Origin: Alnus glutinosa
Taxonomy: Eukaryota; Streptophyta; Magnoliopsida; Fagales; Betulaceae
Direction: 5' to 3'
DNA: 64,000 bases
Assembly (NCBI RefSeq): GCF_958979055.1
Contig: NC_084898.1
Span: forward strand, 3,358,001-3,422,000
Under the pieces are notes generated by a model. It saw nothing but the letters and a program-made list of their open reading frames with translations, did not search any database and was not told where the DNA came from. Every line of letters begins with the position of its first letter. The first letter of the stretch is position 1. Positions 1 through 11,118 of this stretch are shown piece after piece. Position numbers and translations under genes: made by a program.

Positions 1-1
1 T

Positions 2-181
2 CTGAGAGAGAAAGAAGAGGGTGGAGATCTCAAGGTGAAGGGGAAAAATTACCCATTGGGGAAGAAGGTAGAGTCTGTAGAGAGCAGAGTGAAGGAGTTG
101 GGAGAGAGGCAGATAGATCGGAATAAACAGAAGAAGAAGAAGAAGAAGAAGAAGAAGAAGCTTTTTGTGGGTGATTTTTGA
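2..181 (+). CDS. Possible 3' end of a gene cut by the window edge
   Basis: One frame is open from the left edge to a TGA at 179-181 and encodes about 59 residues. The product is charged (Lys, Glu, Arg rich) and includes GDLKVKGKNYPLGKKVESVE, then a run of about ten Lys from an AAG microsatellite, then LFVGDF. The composition differs from the AT-rich sequence after it, which suggests a real C-terminal exon. I do not recognise the family. The start, upstream exons and splice site lie outside the window. The Lys run could equally mean a GAA-type repeat inside non-coding RNA. Confidence 0.3.
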   Translation: MREKEEGGDLKVKGKNYPLGKKVESVESRVKELGERQIDRNKQKKKKKKKKKKLFVGDF

Positions 182-848
182 ATGTTTTTAATGTTTGGAG
201 TTTGAACTTTACTGGCTACGAGTATTAATATTTACACGTAAAATTTATAACGATGTATTTTATTATTTAATTATTTTAATTAAAGGTTTTGGACTGGAGT
301 GAGACCAGTAGTTGACCTTCCTTTATTACTGGACAAGCTGTGCTATTTTTTCTCATAAAATCCATGCAGACTGTCCACACTTCACGCACTTGGCCACGTG
401 TGCATGTCCTTACTGTTACAAATCTACTGCAGCAATTTTGGCTCGTAATTTCTGAAGATTTAGGATGGTGGAATTTCGGAACATTTTTTTAGTGTTATTT
501 TGGAGTTTTATTTTGAAAAAAAAAAATCAAGTTATAATTTTTTATTATTATTAAAAATAAGATGCTATATAGTGACGGAGGGAGAGGGGACGGCAAGGTT
601 GAATTTCTTAAAAAAAAAAAAATAGAAGGTTGAATTTTTTTTAAAAATAAAAATAAAAATATAAGATAAAAAATTAAAAATTTAGCCTATTAACCCCTGT
701 CCATAAATTTTTTTTGCTATGTTAATATAAAAAGACACTTAAAAAAAACTCTAGCATTTCTCTTTTAAGAAATGGTGTGAGACTAAAAGCATGCATTGAT
801 AAATTCTTTTGTTCGAGAGCGAGTAACAATTTACAAGTAAAGAGAAAG

Positions 849-911
<63 letters not shown>

Positions 912-1397
912 TGAAAGGCAAAGCTGAAATTTCAGTGCACTAAATAGGTTTCGTAAAAGGGATTGGGATTGTAGCCCATAACAATGGACCACTATTGGTG
1001 TAAGAATCCGTCCTTACATTAATTGAAGTGCATAAACGAGCCAGTTAATATTAGATGGAAAATGCTACAAGAATTTAAATTTTTATAAATGAAGTTTTAG
1101 TAAGATGATATGAAACTTATTTATTAGTATTTGTAGTATTGTTCAATGAATAAACTTCACATCGATCAATTAGTATGACTCAATTTTTAAAAGTTTAAAT
1201 ATATGTAACATTTTTATAGATGGTTGATTTTTACAACTGTTGTAAAAACGGAAAAACAATATATTACATAAAGGGAGGATTGATCAATGAGGTACAAGAA
1301 CTCAAATTCGATTAATATTTGAACTACGAATCTTAAAATTAACCAAAGATTCCTCATCTAAATTTGAGTGATTGCGACTAACTCAAAATTATTTGAG
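182..1397. other. Intergenic AT-rich sequence with a microsatellite
   Basis: No gene is supported here. The stretch has homopolymer A and T runs and a compound (AT)n(AG)n microsatellite at 850-908. It ends at the target duplication of the CACTA element. Confidence 0.6.
850..908. repeat. Compound (AT)n(AG)n microsatellite
   Basis: An uninterrupted AT dinucleotide run of about 29 bp passes directly into an AG run of about 29 bp. Such runs are highly length-variable between individuals. Confidence 0.95.
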
Positions 1398-1757
1398 ATG
1401 CACTACAAAAAAAAATGACTTTTTGAGCCGTTTTTGTTAGAGCACTTTTAACAAAACGGCTCTAATTAAAGCAGTTTTTGTTAAAGCGGCTCTAATTAAT
1501 TTTGGGCCGTTTTAGTAAAAACGGCTCTAATTATAACTATTTTAGTTACAACAGGCCAAATTAGTTTAAGCCGTTTTAACAAAAGCGGCTCTAATTAGAG
1601 GCGTTTTAACAAAACGGTTCGAAATGGAGTCGTTTTGATCAAAACGGCTCTAATTGCAGCCGTTTAAACAAAAAAAAAAAAAAAAGAAAAAGAAAAAAAA
1701 AAAGGTCTCAAATTAGAGCCGTTTAAAAAAGAAAAAGAAAAAAGAAAGTCTCATATT

Positions 1758-1828
1758 GATCATACCACTATCGATCACATGATCGTACCACGATCCATCA
1801 CACTGATCGTACCACGATCCATCACATT
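1758..1828. repeat. 24-bp tandem repeat, three copies, inside the CACTA element
   Basis: Three adjacent units of 23-24 bp (1758-1780, 1781-1804, 1805-1828) share the core GATCGTACCACGATCCATCA. The last two are nearly identical and the first has diverged. Each core contains the near-palindrome CGTACCACG. Confidence 0.8.
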
Positions 1829-2439
1829 TATTTATTTTTTCGTTTGTATAGTGTGTTGTGCAAGAATCACTTTCCCATTAGAGTAGCGGGATTGCTTTTC
1901 AAATGATGGAGAGGGAGAGAAGAATATAATTGTTTAACTAAATATTATTTTTAATTTAAAAAAAATAAAAAATAAAAAGTCTTCAGCTGGTTTAAGGTTT
2001 GCATTCTTTGAGAGATGTCTGTAATAACTAATAATGGTATCTTCATGGACTTCAGGCGATGAAAAAGTCTTTATGGCCTTATGCCCAGCTATTTGACCCC
2101 AAATATCACAAGGCAAATATCATTAAAAAAAAAAAAAAATTGTTTAAGATAAAACGAAAAAAAAAGGAGAAAATTGTGAGTCTCTCAGTGAACCTCTCTC
2201 TCTCGCTCTACACTTCGCCTCTCTTTTTTTGACTCATTCTTGCAGACTACTTTCACAGCCCAAAAGTCGCTGAATTATCACAGGTAAAAGAAGATGATTG
2301 AAGTTTAAACTATATAATCTTTATTTATCATGTCTGGTCTGTTTGATCTCCAAGAAAATGTTAGAATGGTGTAAGTTTTCTATGTAGTGCTGAGTATGTA
2401 TGTATGTATGGGATATTAATTGAACTAGTGGGCTGTTTT

Positions 2440-3910
2440 TTTTTTGAACATAAAGCTCGACTTCTTCATAGATAGAATAAAAACTGATCCCAACATTACA
2501 ACAAAATTAGGATCTAAGGACTTGAAAGTCCCTAGTAATAGTCTCCAAAATACAAGGAGGAATTTCTTCTTACCAAACATCATCAACAACATTAGTAATC
2601 GCAGTTCTAGCTAGAATATGAGCAGCTTCATTGAGACCTCTGGCTACATGGACAAAAGAATATGTTCTGAAAAAACTCACCTCATTTCGAATGCCTTCAA
2701 CCAAATGACCAACGCTCGATAGAAAAGGTGGATTAGAATTCACCTCCTTAATAACATTCAGTGCATCGCCTTCAAAAATCACTTCAAAAAAACCTACCTC
2801 CTTACTAAAAGATACTGCATATGTTGCTGCCAGCATTTCTGCTGTATGAGGATCAGTGAATATATGGATAGAAAAACATTTAGCACCCAATAGGAAACCC
2901 ATTGAGTCCCTTGCCAGTGTTGCCACCACACCAATCCCCACCATTCCTTTCTCTTGATTTAAAGCAGCATCAAAATTAATTTTAACAATACCTGAAGGTG
3001 GATAAGTCTAGGAGCCCGTATTAGAAACTACACATCTCACCGGTTCAACCGCAGATTCTTCCCCACTATTATTATCAATAAAATCAGCAGCCGCTGTCAC
3101 CACTTCTCAGTAAATCTAGTTTGGATGTTCATTTTTACCTTCAAACAACATTGCATTTCTTCTAAACCAAATTCTTCTGGCAAGGACAGCAAAAATAGCC
3201 ATTTGCTCAACTTCAAACCGGCTACAACACTCCATAAAAATCTCCATGAAAGTAAAATCAATGAAAGCACATTTCTGGAATGGAGACTGACCCACACTCC
3301 ACACATCATGTGCTGCAATACAATACCATAAAGCATGGGAAATAGTTTCCATCTCACCAAGACATCATGGACAACTCCCATCATCAACTATCCTCCTTTT
3401 GAGAAGGTTTTGCTTTGTAGGTAAAATATTATTAAAACTTCTCCACATAAAAATTTTAAAAGCATTAGGTACTTTGAGATTTCATAAAGACTTCCATACC
3501 TCAGGCTCCTTAACAACTGTGGATGATTGCCCTCTTGACCGATCTTGTAACTCCATCCCAAGGTGATAAGCGCTTCGTACAAAAAAACTTCCATTCTTGG
3601 TGCCTTGCCATATCAGTCGATTAGGTGGTAAAAATGGGCTAATAGGCATATTTGTTATTATTACCTTCACCTCCTCAAGTTGAAAGAGTACATGTAAAAG
3701 GGAAATATCCCACATCTTTGTATCCCTATTAATGAGCATAGCCACCCATGAATCCTCCATTTGTGGAATAGGGACGGACTGGATCTTATATGTAGTAAGG
3801 GTAGGTAGCCACCTGTCCCTCCAAATTTGAATCTTTGTACCATCTTCAACCCTCCATAAAATACCCTGCTGCAAAAGCTCCCTAGCTGAGAGAATACTCC
3901 TCCAAATTTT
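2440..3910 (-). mobile_element. 5'-truncated L1-type LINE nested in the CACTA element
   Basis: A 17-bp target duplication, AACTAGTGGGCTGTTTT, flanks the insert at 2423-2439 and 3911-3927. The insert begins with a T run, the poly(A) tail of a minus-strand element. Minus-strand frames encode the end of LINE ORF2: a linker with PPNRLIWQGTKNG (about 3600), a zf-RVT-like part with HALWYCIAAHDVW (about 3310), and an RNase H domain (2570-2944) with VIFEGDALNVIKEVN and FVHVARGLNEAAHILA. Several frameshifts and stops separate these parts. The reverse-transcriptase core is missing because of 5' truncation, so the copy is dead. Confidence 0.92.
2570..2944 (-). pseudogene. LINE RNase H domain fragment (RVT_3 type)
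   Basis: About 124 residues are open and match the C-terminal RNase H-like domain of plant L1 elements. The visible marks are a MVGIGVVATL strand, FEGDALNVI with the conserved Asp, and the closing FVHVARGLNEAAHILAR. It is the 3' end of the LINE at 2440-3910. Upstream frames are broken, so it is a relic rather than a gene. Confidence 0.8.
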
Positions 3911-4252
3911 AACTAGTGGGCTGTTTTAGTTGGCCTTATATAATTGAATCTGGCCATTTAATTATATAGTTATATATCCTAATCGATTAGAAAAAAATAG
4001 CTATCCCAATTAATATGATGACAGGCAAGAGAGGGAGCCAGTTTGAGAAGTTATTAATTTCCATCAAGCAATATATAATACGAATTATCTTTTTATTTGG
4101 TCTCATTAATTGCTCACTGGGCCGGTTCTCCATTCCCTCCCGGTCACCAATATTGTCACACATACGGCCCGCACGAAATTCTTTTGAAAAAAACATATGT
4201 ATGTAAATGGAGTGCGTTTTAAGTCTGAATCCAAAACTTAAGTTGTTATTAA

Positions 4253-4986
4253 TAGGGGGCGGGCCGGATTTCCATGTTTTCTATAACCCGCTCCACAGTG
4301 AACGGGTTTGAAACTCAAGATCCGCAACCTGTATAGTGAATGGTCAACCCGCTGGGTCTTGGATAGTGCGGATCGGGACGGGTTCATGCGGGTTCGGATA
4401 TTTTTTTATTATTATTTTTTTGGCCCAAAACTAGAAAAATAATTCACAATCTTGTTAACCCAATTTAAAATTTGAAAATCCCAATTGAATCAACCTCACC
4501 AGCAAACAATAACAAGAAGAAAGAACCAGAATTACCAACAAACCTAACTGTAAAGAACTTTTTTATTCTTTTACGTGATTGTAGATTGAATGGGTATGTG
4601 TATGTGAGAATGTAGAGATGAAAGTGTATATAAGAATGGAATAAGAATAGAGATGAAATGGATAGTGCAGAATTGAATGAAATCAAAGGTACACAATTTG
4701 GGCAATTCGTGACTCTTATAATTTTTTTGGAGAAAATTTGGTGAAATCAAAGGCACACCCCTAGTCATGATTCTTATAATTTTTTTGGGAAAAATTTGAT
4801 GGTACGAATATAAAGGGATTGCGGGGCGGGGTGGGTGTGCGAGTGAGAAAAAATTTAATACCGTAACCCACCTCATAAATCACGGGTTGGCATATTGAGG
4901 GCCCGCACTTTTTTAGAAATGTCTTATATTTATATCCGTTATTGATGGGGCGGGACGGGTTCGCGGATGGGTTTTGCACACCCCTA
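4253..4986. mobile_element. hAT-like non-autonomous element nested in the CACTA element
   Basis: The element starts TAGGGGGCGGGCC and ends TGCACACCCCTA, an imperfect terminal inverted repeat. The exact 8-bp duplication GTTATTAA lies at 4245-4252 and 4987-4994. An 8-bp duplication is the hallmark of hAT elements. The interior is GC-rich near the ends, with repeated CGGGTT and GCGGGT motifs, and encodes no transposase. Confidence 0.85.
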
Positions 4987-5269
4987 GTTATTAACTAAAC
5001 AATATACGGCTCAAGTTGTTATATATTAACTAAACGTATGTTTTTTAAAAAAGTGGCTCCAATCGTTTTGAGCATCTTTTATAAAAACGGCTCAATTTAG
5101 AACCGTTTTAGATAAAAAAGGCTTAATTCAGGTCGTCTTTAATACTTGATGTGTTTACCCATTCTCAAAACGTTTCAAAAATAATGGTGCAAATTGTTTA
5201 GAGCCGTTTTAAGGGCTTAAAACGGCTCTAAAAAAAAGGCTCTGAATATCTGTTTTTTTGGTAGTGATG

Positions 5270-6906
5270 GTTGCAATTAACCATCTTGCACGAGTGAGAT
5301 TTGGTGGTTGCGACTACCATATCTCTTCGACCACTACTCTGAGTAGTGATTAGGGGTGATGTCGATTGTCTATCAACAAAGGATCGGAGAGGGTATATAT
5401 GTCCAAATTTTTCGTTACCCCGTAAGTCTAGTAGGTCCGTGTAGTGTTAGTCTATTTTTAAACTCCACTTTTACTTATGTAATTAAGAAATTAAGCTTAA
5501 AAGATTACAAACGAATTCTTCAAATGTATATGAAAAAGTAAATATCAAAATGCTGATAACGTATAGTACCACTTAATTAAAAAATAAGTCATAACCGAAC
5601 GAAAAATTCAAATCATAATTACATTAGGAATACTGCAAATTTCATCCATGACATTCTCTCTAGTCATATAATGTGTGAGTGTCCAATATGCTTTAAAGCT
5701 ATGTCTATATCGGCGTAAAATATTTTTTGAAAAATATTTACGGTATTTTATGGTGTTTGGTGGGGGCGAAAATAATAATTAACGGAAATCATTTTTAGTT
5801 TGATCGTAAAAGTCTCTTTAATTTTTGAAAAACGTTTTTTTGATTTAAACTCATAATTCTTGCACGGACGCTTGTGGGAATCCGCTACTATCGGGCATTG
5901 GAGTTTGTTGGTAGCCCGATTTTAATGCAGAAGATTCCCGAATTTTGATATCCGATCGCCAGAATCTGGCCGGTACCGGAATATGGACCAATAAGGCCAG
6001 AATCTGAAAATTTCTGTCGGATTTTGGCCAAACTAGGCCAGATTCCAGCCAGTTGGGCCGGAAAATGGTTCGCCGGAGTCTGGTGATGGCAGTCGGACGT
6101 TGCTAGTTTCCGTCTTATGCCATTGGTGATTTTTTCGTACGAGTCAAATGTCGAAAAATATTTTTAGAAAAATCAGTTTTTTGAATAATGATTTCGTTGA
6201 AAATATTTTACGATTGAAGTTAAAGCATTTTATATTGAAACAAACGGAGCATAAGTCCTCATTGAGAGAGAAAAAAGAAAAAGTTATATATCAATAGATT
6301 ATTTAAAAACATAAAAAAAATCTGATTTTTTAAATCGTAAGGAAGAGTGTGCGTTATGCATGTACACAATAATTTAAACTTTTTAAAAATAAAAATAATC
6401 ATTTAATTAATATTTTAATAATAAATAATAAAACTAAATATAATTGTGGGCTGCAGAATTAATTATCGAAATTGACCAAGCTCGATCTTGTGAAACACGA
6501 TAACCCTAATTAATTATCTTTTTTTTTTTTTTTTTCTTAAGAAGATAATGCAAATCTAAAAGATTGTCGTGTTGTTAACTTGTCACATGATCATCGAAGA
6601 AGTGATGTCGAATCACAAATATTTTGCAGTTCAATTCAGTCATTCAAAACAATGATATAATTTGTTTAATAAATAAATTGTGTTAATTTCACACAAACAC
6701 GACTCGCTTTAATTTGTTTAATATAAAGAAAATAATACAAATTTATTTTTTATCTATTTTTTTTTTTTTATAAATTTTCATACAATAAAGTTTTAAATTT
6801 ATAATTGAATTTTTGAAACCTAATGTAAATTATATAAATGTAACGATTGATTGTATGAAAATAGATAAAAAAATAATACTTAAACTTTAAAAAAAAGAAA
6901 AGCTTG
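5270..6906. other. Intergenic region with a degenerate TIR element
   Basis: No gene is supported. Around 5698-6253 there is a degenerate inverted-repeat element. Its left part contains GGCGTAAAATATTTTTTG and its right part contains AATATTTTACGATTG followed by AAACAAACGGAGC. The middle is GC-richer with repeated GGCCAGATT and GGCCGGAA motifs. Related ends occur near 29274 and 37995, so this is a small family in the window. The rest is AT-rich. Confidence 0.5.
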
Positions 6907-6921
6907 CAGACGTTTTCTCCT

Positions 6922-6961
<40 letters not shown>

Positions 6962-8065
6962 AAGGCTTATCCTTTTCTCAAAAAAAAAAACAAGACTAAT
7001 TCTTTCTCCCTCCAAGCTTTTCCTTTTTCTGAAAATAACAAGCTTTCCTTTTCTGAATGTTGCTACCACACAATTACAGTCCTCCAAACAATTTTCCGAG
7101 CAGGCCTCTTCATTCACAGGAGAGAGTAGATCATACTCGCCGGACTCCCAGCCAGTGTTTGGGAGAGAGGTCATTCTATAATTCGCGTTACCCTTATCCC
7201 CAAAGCAATCATTTTTTGCTGTGTAGTTAATTTAACTGGCAGCCAATATTAGCCTGTTCGATCGGGATCCACGAACTCCTGGACGGCAAAGGCAAGAAAG
7301 ATTAGCACCATCAACGGAACAAAAGCTGTTTGGCCCACAAATCCCTTTCACCGAGCTGACCGGCCGGCCAGAAGAACTGGAGAGGTAGAAGCGGCTGTCA
7401 GCCGCTAGATTCAACGTCAAGTCAATTTCTTCCGACACTTCCGCCAAATGATGACCAATAAACATATTTTCCGTCCTGCAAACCTCTTATTGGAAAAGCA
7501 TATAGATTTCCATCTCGTTGCACTGACAGCTTGAAGTTTCTGATTGAAGTATCGGTTTCGGAGATGCTAGAAAACAACATCTTTACGGGAACTAGCTTTT
7601 GTGAAACCAAAAGGGTATCAGTCGGATAGTCAAAGCTAGCCCATATAATATTGAAACTAGAGTTATATAAAACAAAGCAACTGAAGCTGTACGTTTGAGT
7701 TGTTTGGGCAACTGGTTGAACTTGTCCAGTGGAGCTGAGGAGGAGGAGCCTACCGTCTGTGGAGAAAACAAGAGCCGCACCAGGTGATATCACCGGATCG
7801 TTCCGGCGAGATGTCCTCACTATTGTGTTTTTTTGGGCTGCCGATCGACCCAGATACCACACTACGTCCAACCCGGTTGATCGAGATGCAGAGGCAAAGG
7901 CTCCTCCGGAGAACAAAGCTTGTTCTTTTCAGAAAAGGAAAAACTTGGAGACAGAAAGAACCCAGTCTGTAAGTTTTTTTCAGAAAGGAAAAGCTTGGAG
8001 AGAGAAAGAACTAGTCTTGTTTTTTTTTGAGAATAGGAAAAGCTTGGAGAAAGAGAAAACGTCTG
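6907..8065. mobile_element. Inverted-repeat element enclosing a captured receptor-kinase fragment
   Basis: The arms at about 6907-7057 and 7921-8065 are inverted copies of each other. Both outer ends carry CAGACGTTTTCTC, and both contain ACAAGACTA, TTCTTTCTC and TCCAAGCTTTTCCT in the same order. The left arm has an expanded (TC)n at 6926-6959 that the right arm lacks. The sequence between the arms (about 7060-7916) is a fragment of a lectin receptor kinase gene that starts and stops abruptly at the arms. This is the layout of Pack-MULE or Pack-TIR gene capture. No clean target duplication was found, so the class is unsettled. Confidence 0.65.
7060..7916 (-). pseudogene. G-type lectin S-receptor-like kinase fragment (no kinase domain)
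   Basis: Three minus-strand frames in order match the ectodomain of G-type lectin receptor kinases (LECRK/RLK1 type). The B-lectin domain (7422-7916) carries STDGRLLL and IWASFDYPTDTLL. A segment (7232-7465) has LDLTLNLAADSRFYLSS-like sequence and an EGF-like GICGPNSFC...CLCRPG. A PAN-like part (about 7070-7230) has [13 protein letters not shown] and [11 protein letters not shown]. Frameshifts separate the parts, the section between the lectin and EGF-like motifs is shortened, the N-terminal signal region is missing, and the transmembrane and kinase parts are absent. It cannot encode a receptor. In intact homologues this ectodomain faces the apoplast. Confidence 0.8.
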
Positions 8066-8449
8066 TTCAACTTTTTAGTTAATAAAACTCCACATAAATT
8101 TCATGTTACTTTGTAAGTTTCTTTTCGTAAAAGTTTAACATTTCTTATCTCATAACAAGAATCACTCACTTCAAATTAGTGTTAGACACCTTGATCCCAC
8201 TTATGTCCCGGTGGAGAGTTAAGATAATGGATATGGTGAAAAATCTTTCTACTCGTAATAATACAATGATTTATTTTTGCCTAGAAAAAAAAAACAGTGT
8301 AAAACAATTGAAAAAATACACTGATGAGAAATTTGCTTCCTATTTTACATATTTTCTAGGCTAAGGAAGCTAACTGTGCCAGTGAAAAACACAGTAAACA
8401 AATGAACCGAAAGAGACGCCCTTTTGTATGCACTATCAAAACTCTACTG
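8066..8449. other. 3' flank of the first CBF gene
   Basis: No gene is supported. The part near 8370-8400 (GTGCCAGTGAAAAACACAGT) recurs downstream of other array members at about 12230, 19050 and 24480, so it belongs to the ancestral CBF repeat unit. Confidence 0.6.
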
Positions 8450-9109
8450 TTAGATTGAGAAACTCCATAAAGAAACCCCACCATTGCTTTCCATGTCATC
8501 CCAGTCGACACCATTGTCTACACAGTGAGGAGGAGACAGTAGAAGACCTTGAGCCATATTCACCAGCAATCCAGGCATGTCAAACAGAGCCTCCTCGTCC
8601 ATATAAAACACACTACTTTCTTGCACACTCTTCCCCTCCGTCTCCTCAACAAACTCACTCGGCCGGAATCCCTCCGCCGCCTCCGCCGCAGCCTTTCTTA
8701 TCTCCCCGGCGTCCGTCGAAGCAGGCAGGCGCAAACTCCACGCCGAGTCGGCAAAGTTGAGACACGCAGAGTTTCCCCTAAGCGCCAAAGCCGCCACGTC
8801 GTGCGCCCGCGCCGCCATCTCCGCATTCGGGTACGTCCCGAGCCATATCCTCGTCTTCTCATTGGGTTTGCGCATTTCAGAGACCCACTTGTTCTTGTTC
8901 CTCCTCCTAACGCCGCGATACACCGGGTGCCTCGTCTCCTTGAATTTCTTCCGGCCCGCGCGCCTCTTCGGGATGCTGGAAGCTAAGAGAACTCCTTCTT
9001 CGTCCGAGCGAGCAGAGGTGCCAGCGTCGGACAACGAAGAAGTACTCTCCGGCTTCTCGGAGGCAGACCCAAATGGATGAGGGTCCGAGTATCTGCTGAA
9101 GATATCCAT
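8450..9109 (-). CDS. DREB1: CBF/DREB1-type AP2/ERF transcription factor, array copy 1
   Basis: This intronless gene encodes 219 residues, the usual size for CBF/DREB1. The family binds the CRT/DRE core CCGAC in the nucleus and activates cold and dehydration genes. The AP2 domain spans about residues 62-119. It is bracketed by the CBF signatures [16 protein letters not shown] (47-62) and DSAWS (121-125), and the protein ends near LWSFSI. Val76 is the DREB Val at AP2 position 14. Position 19 is Lys81 where DREB1 proteins normally have Glu. The start is the first ATG after a TATA box at 9201-9206, with a G-box at 9231-9236. It is the most diverged array copy: it lacks the RAVVH insert found after residue 34 in the others. 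Confidence 0.95.
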   Translation of the reverse strand: MDIFSRYSDPHPFGSASEKPESTSSLSDAGTSARSDEEGVLLASSIPKRRAGRKKFKETRHPVYRGVRRRNKNKWVSEMRKPNEKTRIWLGTYPNAEMAARAHDVAALALRGNSACLNFADSAWSLRLPASTDAGEIRKAAAEAAEGFRPSEFVEETEGKSVQESSVFYMDEEALFDMPGLLVNMAQGLLLSPPHCVDNGVDWDDMESNGGVSLWSFSI

Positions 9110-9200
9110 CTGAGAGTGACTAACTGTGACTGGTTTTGGTCCTGAAGATCGATGGCAAAGTGAGTGAGCTAGCTAGGGAGAGAGAGTGGTGTTTTTAGTT

Positions 9201-9236
9201 TTTATAGCTTTGGTGTAAAGTTATTTTTCTCACGTG
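9201..9236 (-). promoter_or_regulatory. TATA box and G-box of CBF copy 1
   Basis: On the minus strand TATAAA lies at 9201-9206, about 95 bp before the ATG. A palindromic G-box CACGTG lies at 9231-9236, about 25 bp further upstream. Placement suits a plant core promoter with a bHLH, bZIP or PIF target. No factor binding can be shown from sequence. Confidence 0.6.
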
Positions 9237-9706
9237 GCTGCGACTTGCACACGGTCACATGGAATTGGGTGGTCAAGGTCCCACGGTTCCGTTGATGTTT
9301 TCTTCTTTTTAAAAGTACTAGGTTTTGACTTGGCCGTTCAAGGCTTCAGTGGTTGTCTTCAACTTGTCCTCCTCCGGCCAGCTTGCAATAGCTAGCATAT
9401 GTAGTAGTAAAGCAGGTGTTCAGGACGTTAATAAGCTGACGTGGCGGGAGTTACGTCCTCAGAATAGCACGTTTTTAATTAGTTAACTAAACATTTGTGG
9501 TGTTGGATATTCTCATTATCAGTCATCAGTGGGTATATAAAATCATAAAATCTGAAAAAAATTAAGATTTATTGTGGTTTTGAAAAAAAAAAAAGAAAAA
9601 GAAAAAGAAAAAAGTCGTAAATATATATATATATATATATGTGTGTGTGAAGACCATGATGTCGTTTTCGTGAAACAGTAATGCATGAAGAAGTGAAGGA
9701 AATTAA
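9237..9706. other. Upstream region of CBF copy 1
   Basis: No gene is supported. This is probable promoter sequence with AT-rich tracts and a short (AT)n(GT)n run near 9620-9648. Confidence 0.5.
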
Positions 9707-10306
9707 GGCCTCGTTTGGTTTGCGGATTAGACCCATGGAAAGGAATAACTATTCCTATTGAATAGCTATTCCTTTGTTTGGTTGTATATTATTTAAGGGA
9801 ATAGTTATTCCCATGGAATAGCTATTCCCTTACGAAGAGGAATAGGTATTCCACTCAAAAAGGAGTGGAATACCTATTCCTTTCCTGTAGGAATAAATAA
9901 AATTCGTCTTTTGCCCAAAAACCCCAACCCTCTCAACATCCAAGTCTTTTATCCCTCTCTCTTTCTGTTTCTCAACTCATGGTGTATTTGGATACGAAAT
10001 TTTGAAAATAAAATATAATTCTGATTCTACTTTTTTCAAAAATAAATCATATTTTATTCAACTTTTTCAAAAACAAATCATATTTTATTCAACTTTTTAT
10101 AAACAAATCATATTTTATTCAATTTTTTTTTCTTCTAAAAAGTCAAATCTCAAAATTCGCAAACAGAATAAGAATTTAATTCTGATTTCAAAAATTTATT
10201 ACTCAAATGCACCATCAGTATCTCTCTCCATCTCTGCAATTATATTCTCATCCCCCTCTCTCTGTTTCTCAACCCAACTTAATTTGTTGTGGGTTTAAAT
10301 TTTCTT

Positions 10307-10345
<39 letters not shown>

Positions 10346-11118
10346 CTCCTATGATTTAGCCTACAGAATGCACTTAGACGTAGCAAAACGAGTACCTCTT
10401 AATATCGGGAGGATTCCAATTGCCTGGCGGAGGTTTGAGAAAAACTTTGTAAGCAAAGAACGAATGTTTGTTGCTGAAAAATAAATAAAAAATAATAAAA
10501 TAAAAAGGGCTTTGCAGATGATTTATTTTTTTATGATGATTATGTTTTTTTTTTTTTTTCTTATAAATCATTTTACTTTATAAGCAAAGAATGAATGTTT
10601 GTTGCTGGAAAACAAATAAAAAAGAATAAAATAAAAAGGGCTTTGCAGATGATCTATTTTTTTTTTCTTTTTATTTTTTTATGATGGTGATATGATGATT
10701 ATATGTGTGTGTGTGTGTGTGTTTTTTTTTTCCTTACAAATCATTTTGTAGCATAATTGTATATGAAAAAAAAAAAAAAAGCCATGAACTCTATGAAATT
10801 AAAAAAAAAACAAAAAAAACAAAAAAAAAATGTCATAGTATGATTGTTTATGTTTCTAAAATAAAGAAAAAAAATGTCCTTAAGAATATAAATTCTATTT
10901 TTATTATAAGGGTGTTTTAGGAAATTTGATTATAATATAATTCCATTCACCAATGTATTGCACTATACCAAACAAAAGAATACATATGCAATGTTCTATT
11001 CCACCGTTACAACCAAACAAAAGAATAGGAATAGTTATTCCATTCCACCTTCATCTATTCCCAGGAATAGTTATTCCTTTTCCTAATGGAATAGACATTC
11101 CACAAACCAAACGAGGCC
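9707..11118. mobile_element. TIR transposon (PIF/Harbinger or hAT-like), 1.4 kb, non-autonomous
   Basis: The ends are inverted copies: GGCCTCGTTTGGTTTG from 9707 and CAAACCAAACGAGGCC to 11118. Subterminal sequence on both sides repeats GGAATAGTTATTCC and GGAATAGCTATTCC palindromes. The flanking trinucleotides are TAA and TAT, close to but not an exact 3-bp duplication. The interior is AT-rich with a long T run at 10309-10345 and a direct duplication (about 10441-10570 and 10571-10745). No transposase frame was seen. Confidence 0.75.
10441..10745. repeat. Direct duplication inside the TIR element
   Basis: Two adjacent blocks share TAAGCAAAGAA, GAATGTTTGTTGCTG, GGGCTTTGCAGATGAT and ACAAATCATTTT/TATAAATCATTTT in the same order. 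The second block has an added (GT)n run. It is a local tandem duplication within 9707-11118. Confidence 0.7.

Larger units (their letters stand above)
1401..5266. mobile_element. Non-autonomous CACTA (En/Spm) transposon with nested insertions
   Basis: The left end reads CACTACAAAAAAAAA from 1401 and the right end reads GTTTTTTTGGTAGTG up to 5266, an inverted pair typical of CACTA elements. The 3-bp target duplication ATG flanks it at 1398-1400 and 5267-5269. Subterminal sequence (about 1425-1660 and 5080-5235) carries many direct and inverted copies of a motif close to AAAACGGCTCTAATT, the kind of array bound by CACTA-encoded proteins. No transposase reading frame is present, so movement would need a partner in trans. 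A LINE (2440-3910) and a hAT-like element (4253-4986) inserted later. Without them and their duplicated targets the element is about 1.6 kb. Confidence 0.9.

Noticed and set aside
1758-1828. CRISPR-like array of 24-bp units
   Set aside because: The units are adjacent with no spacers and lie within a plant transposon; it is a simple tandem repeat.
8549-8986. Long plus-strand open frames opposite CBF copy 1 (and the same at 12870-13358, 19719-20165, 25156-25593)
   Set aside because: They are antisense shadows of the GC-rich AP2 region, rich in Arg and Pro with no family match.
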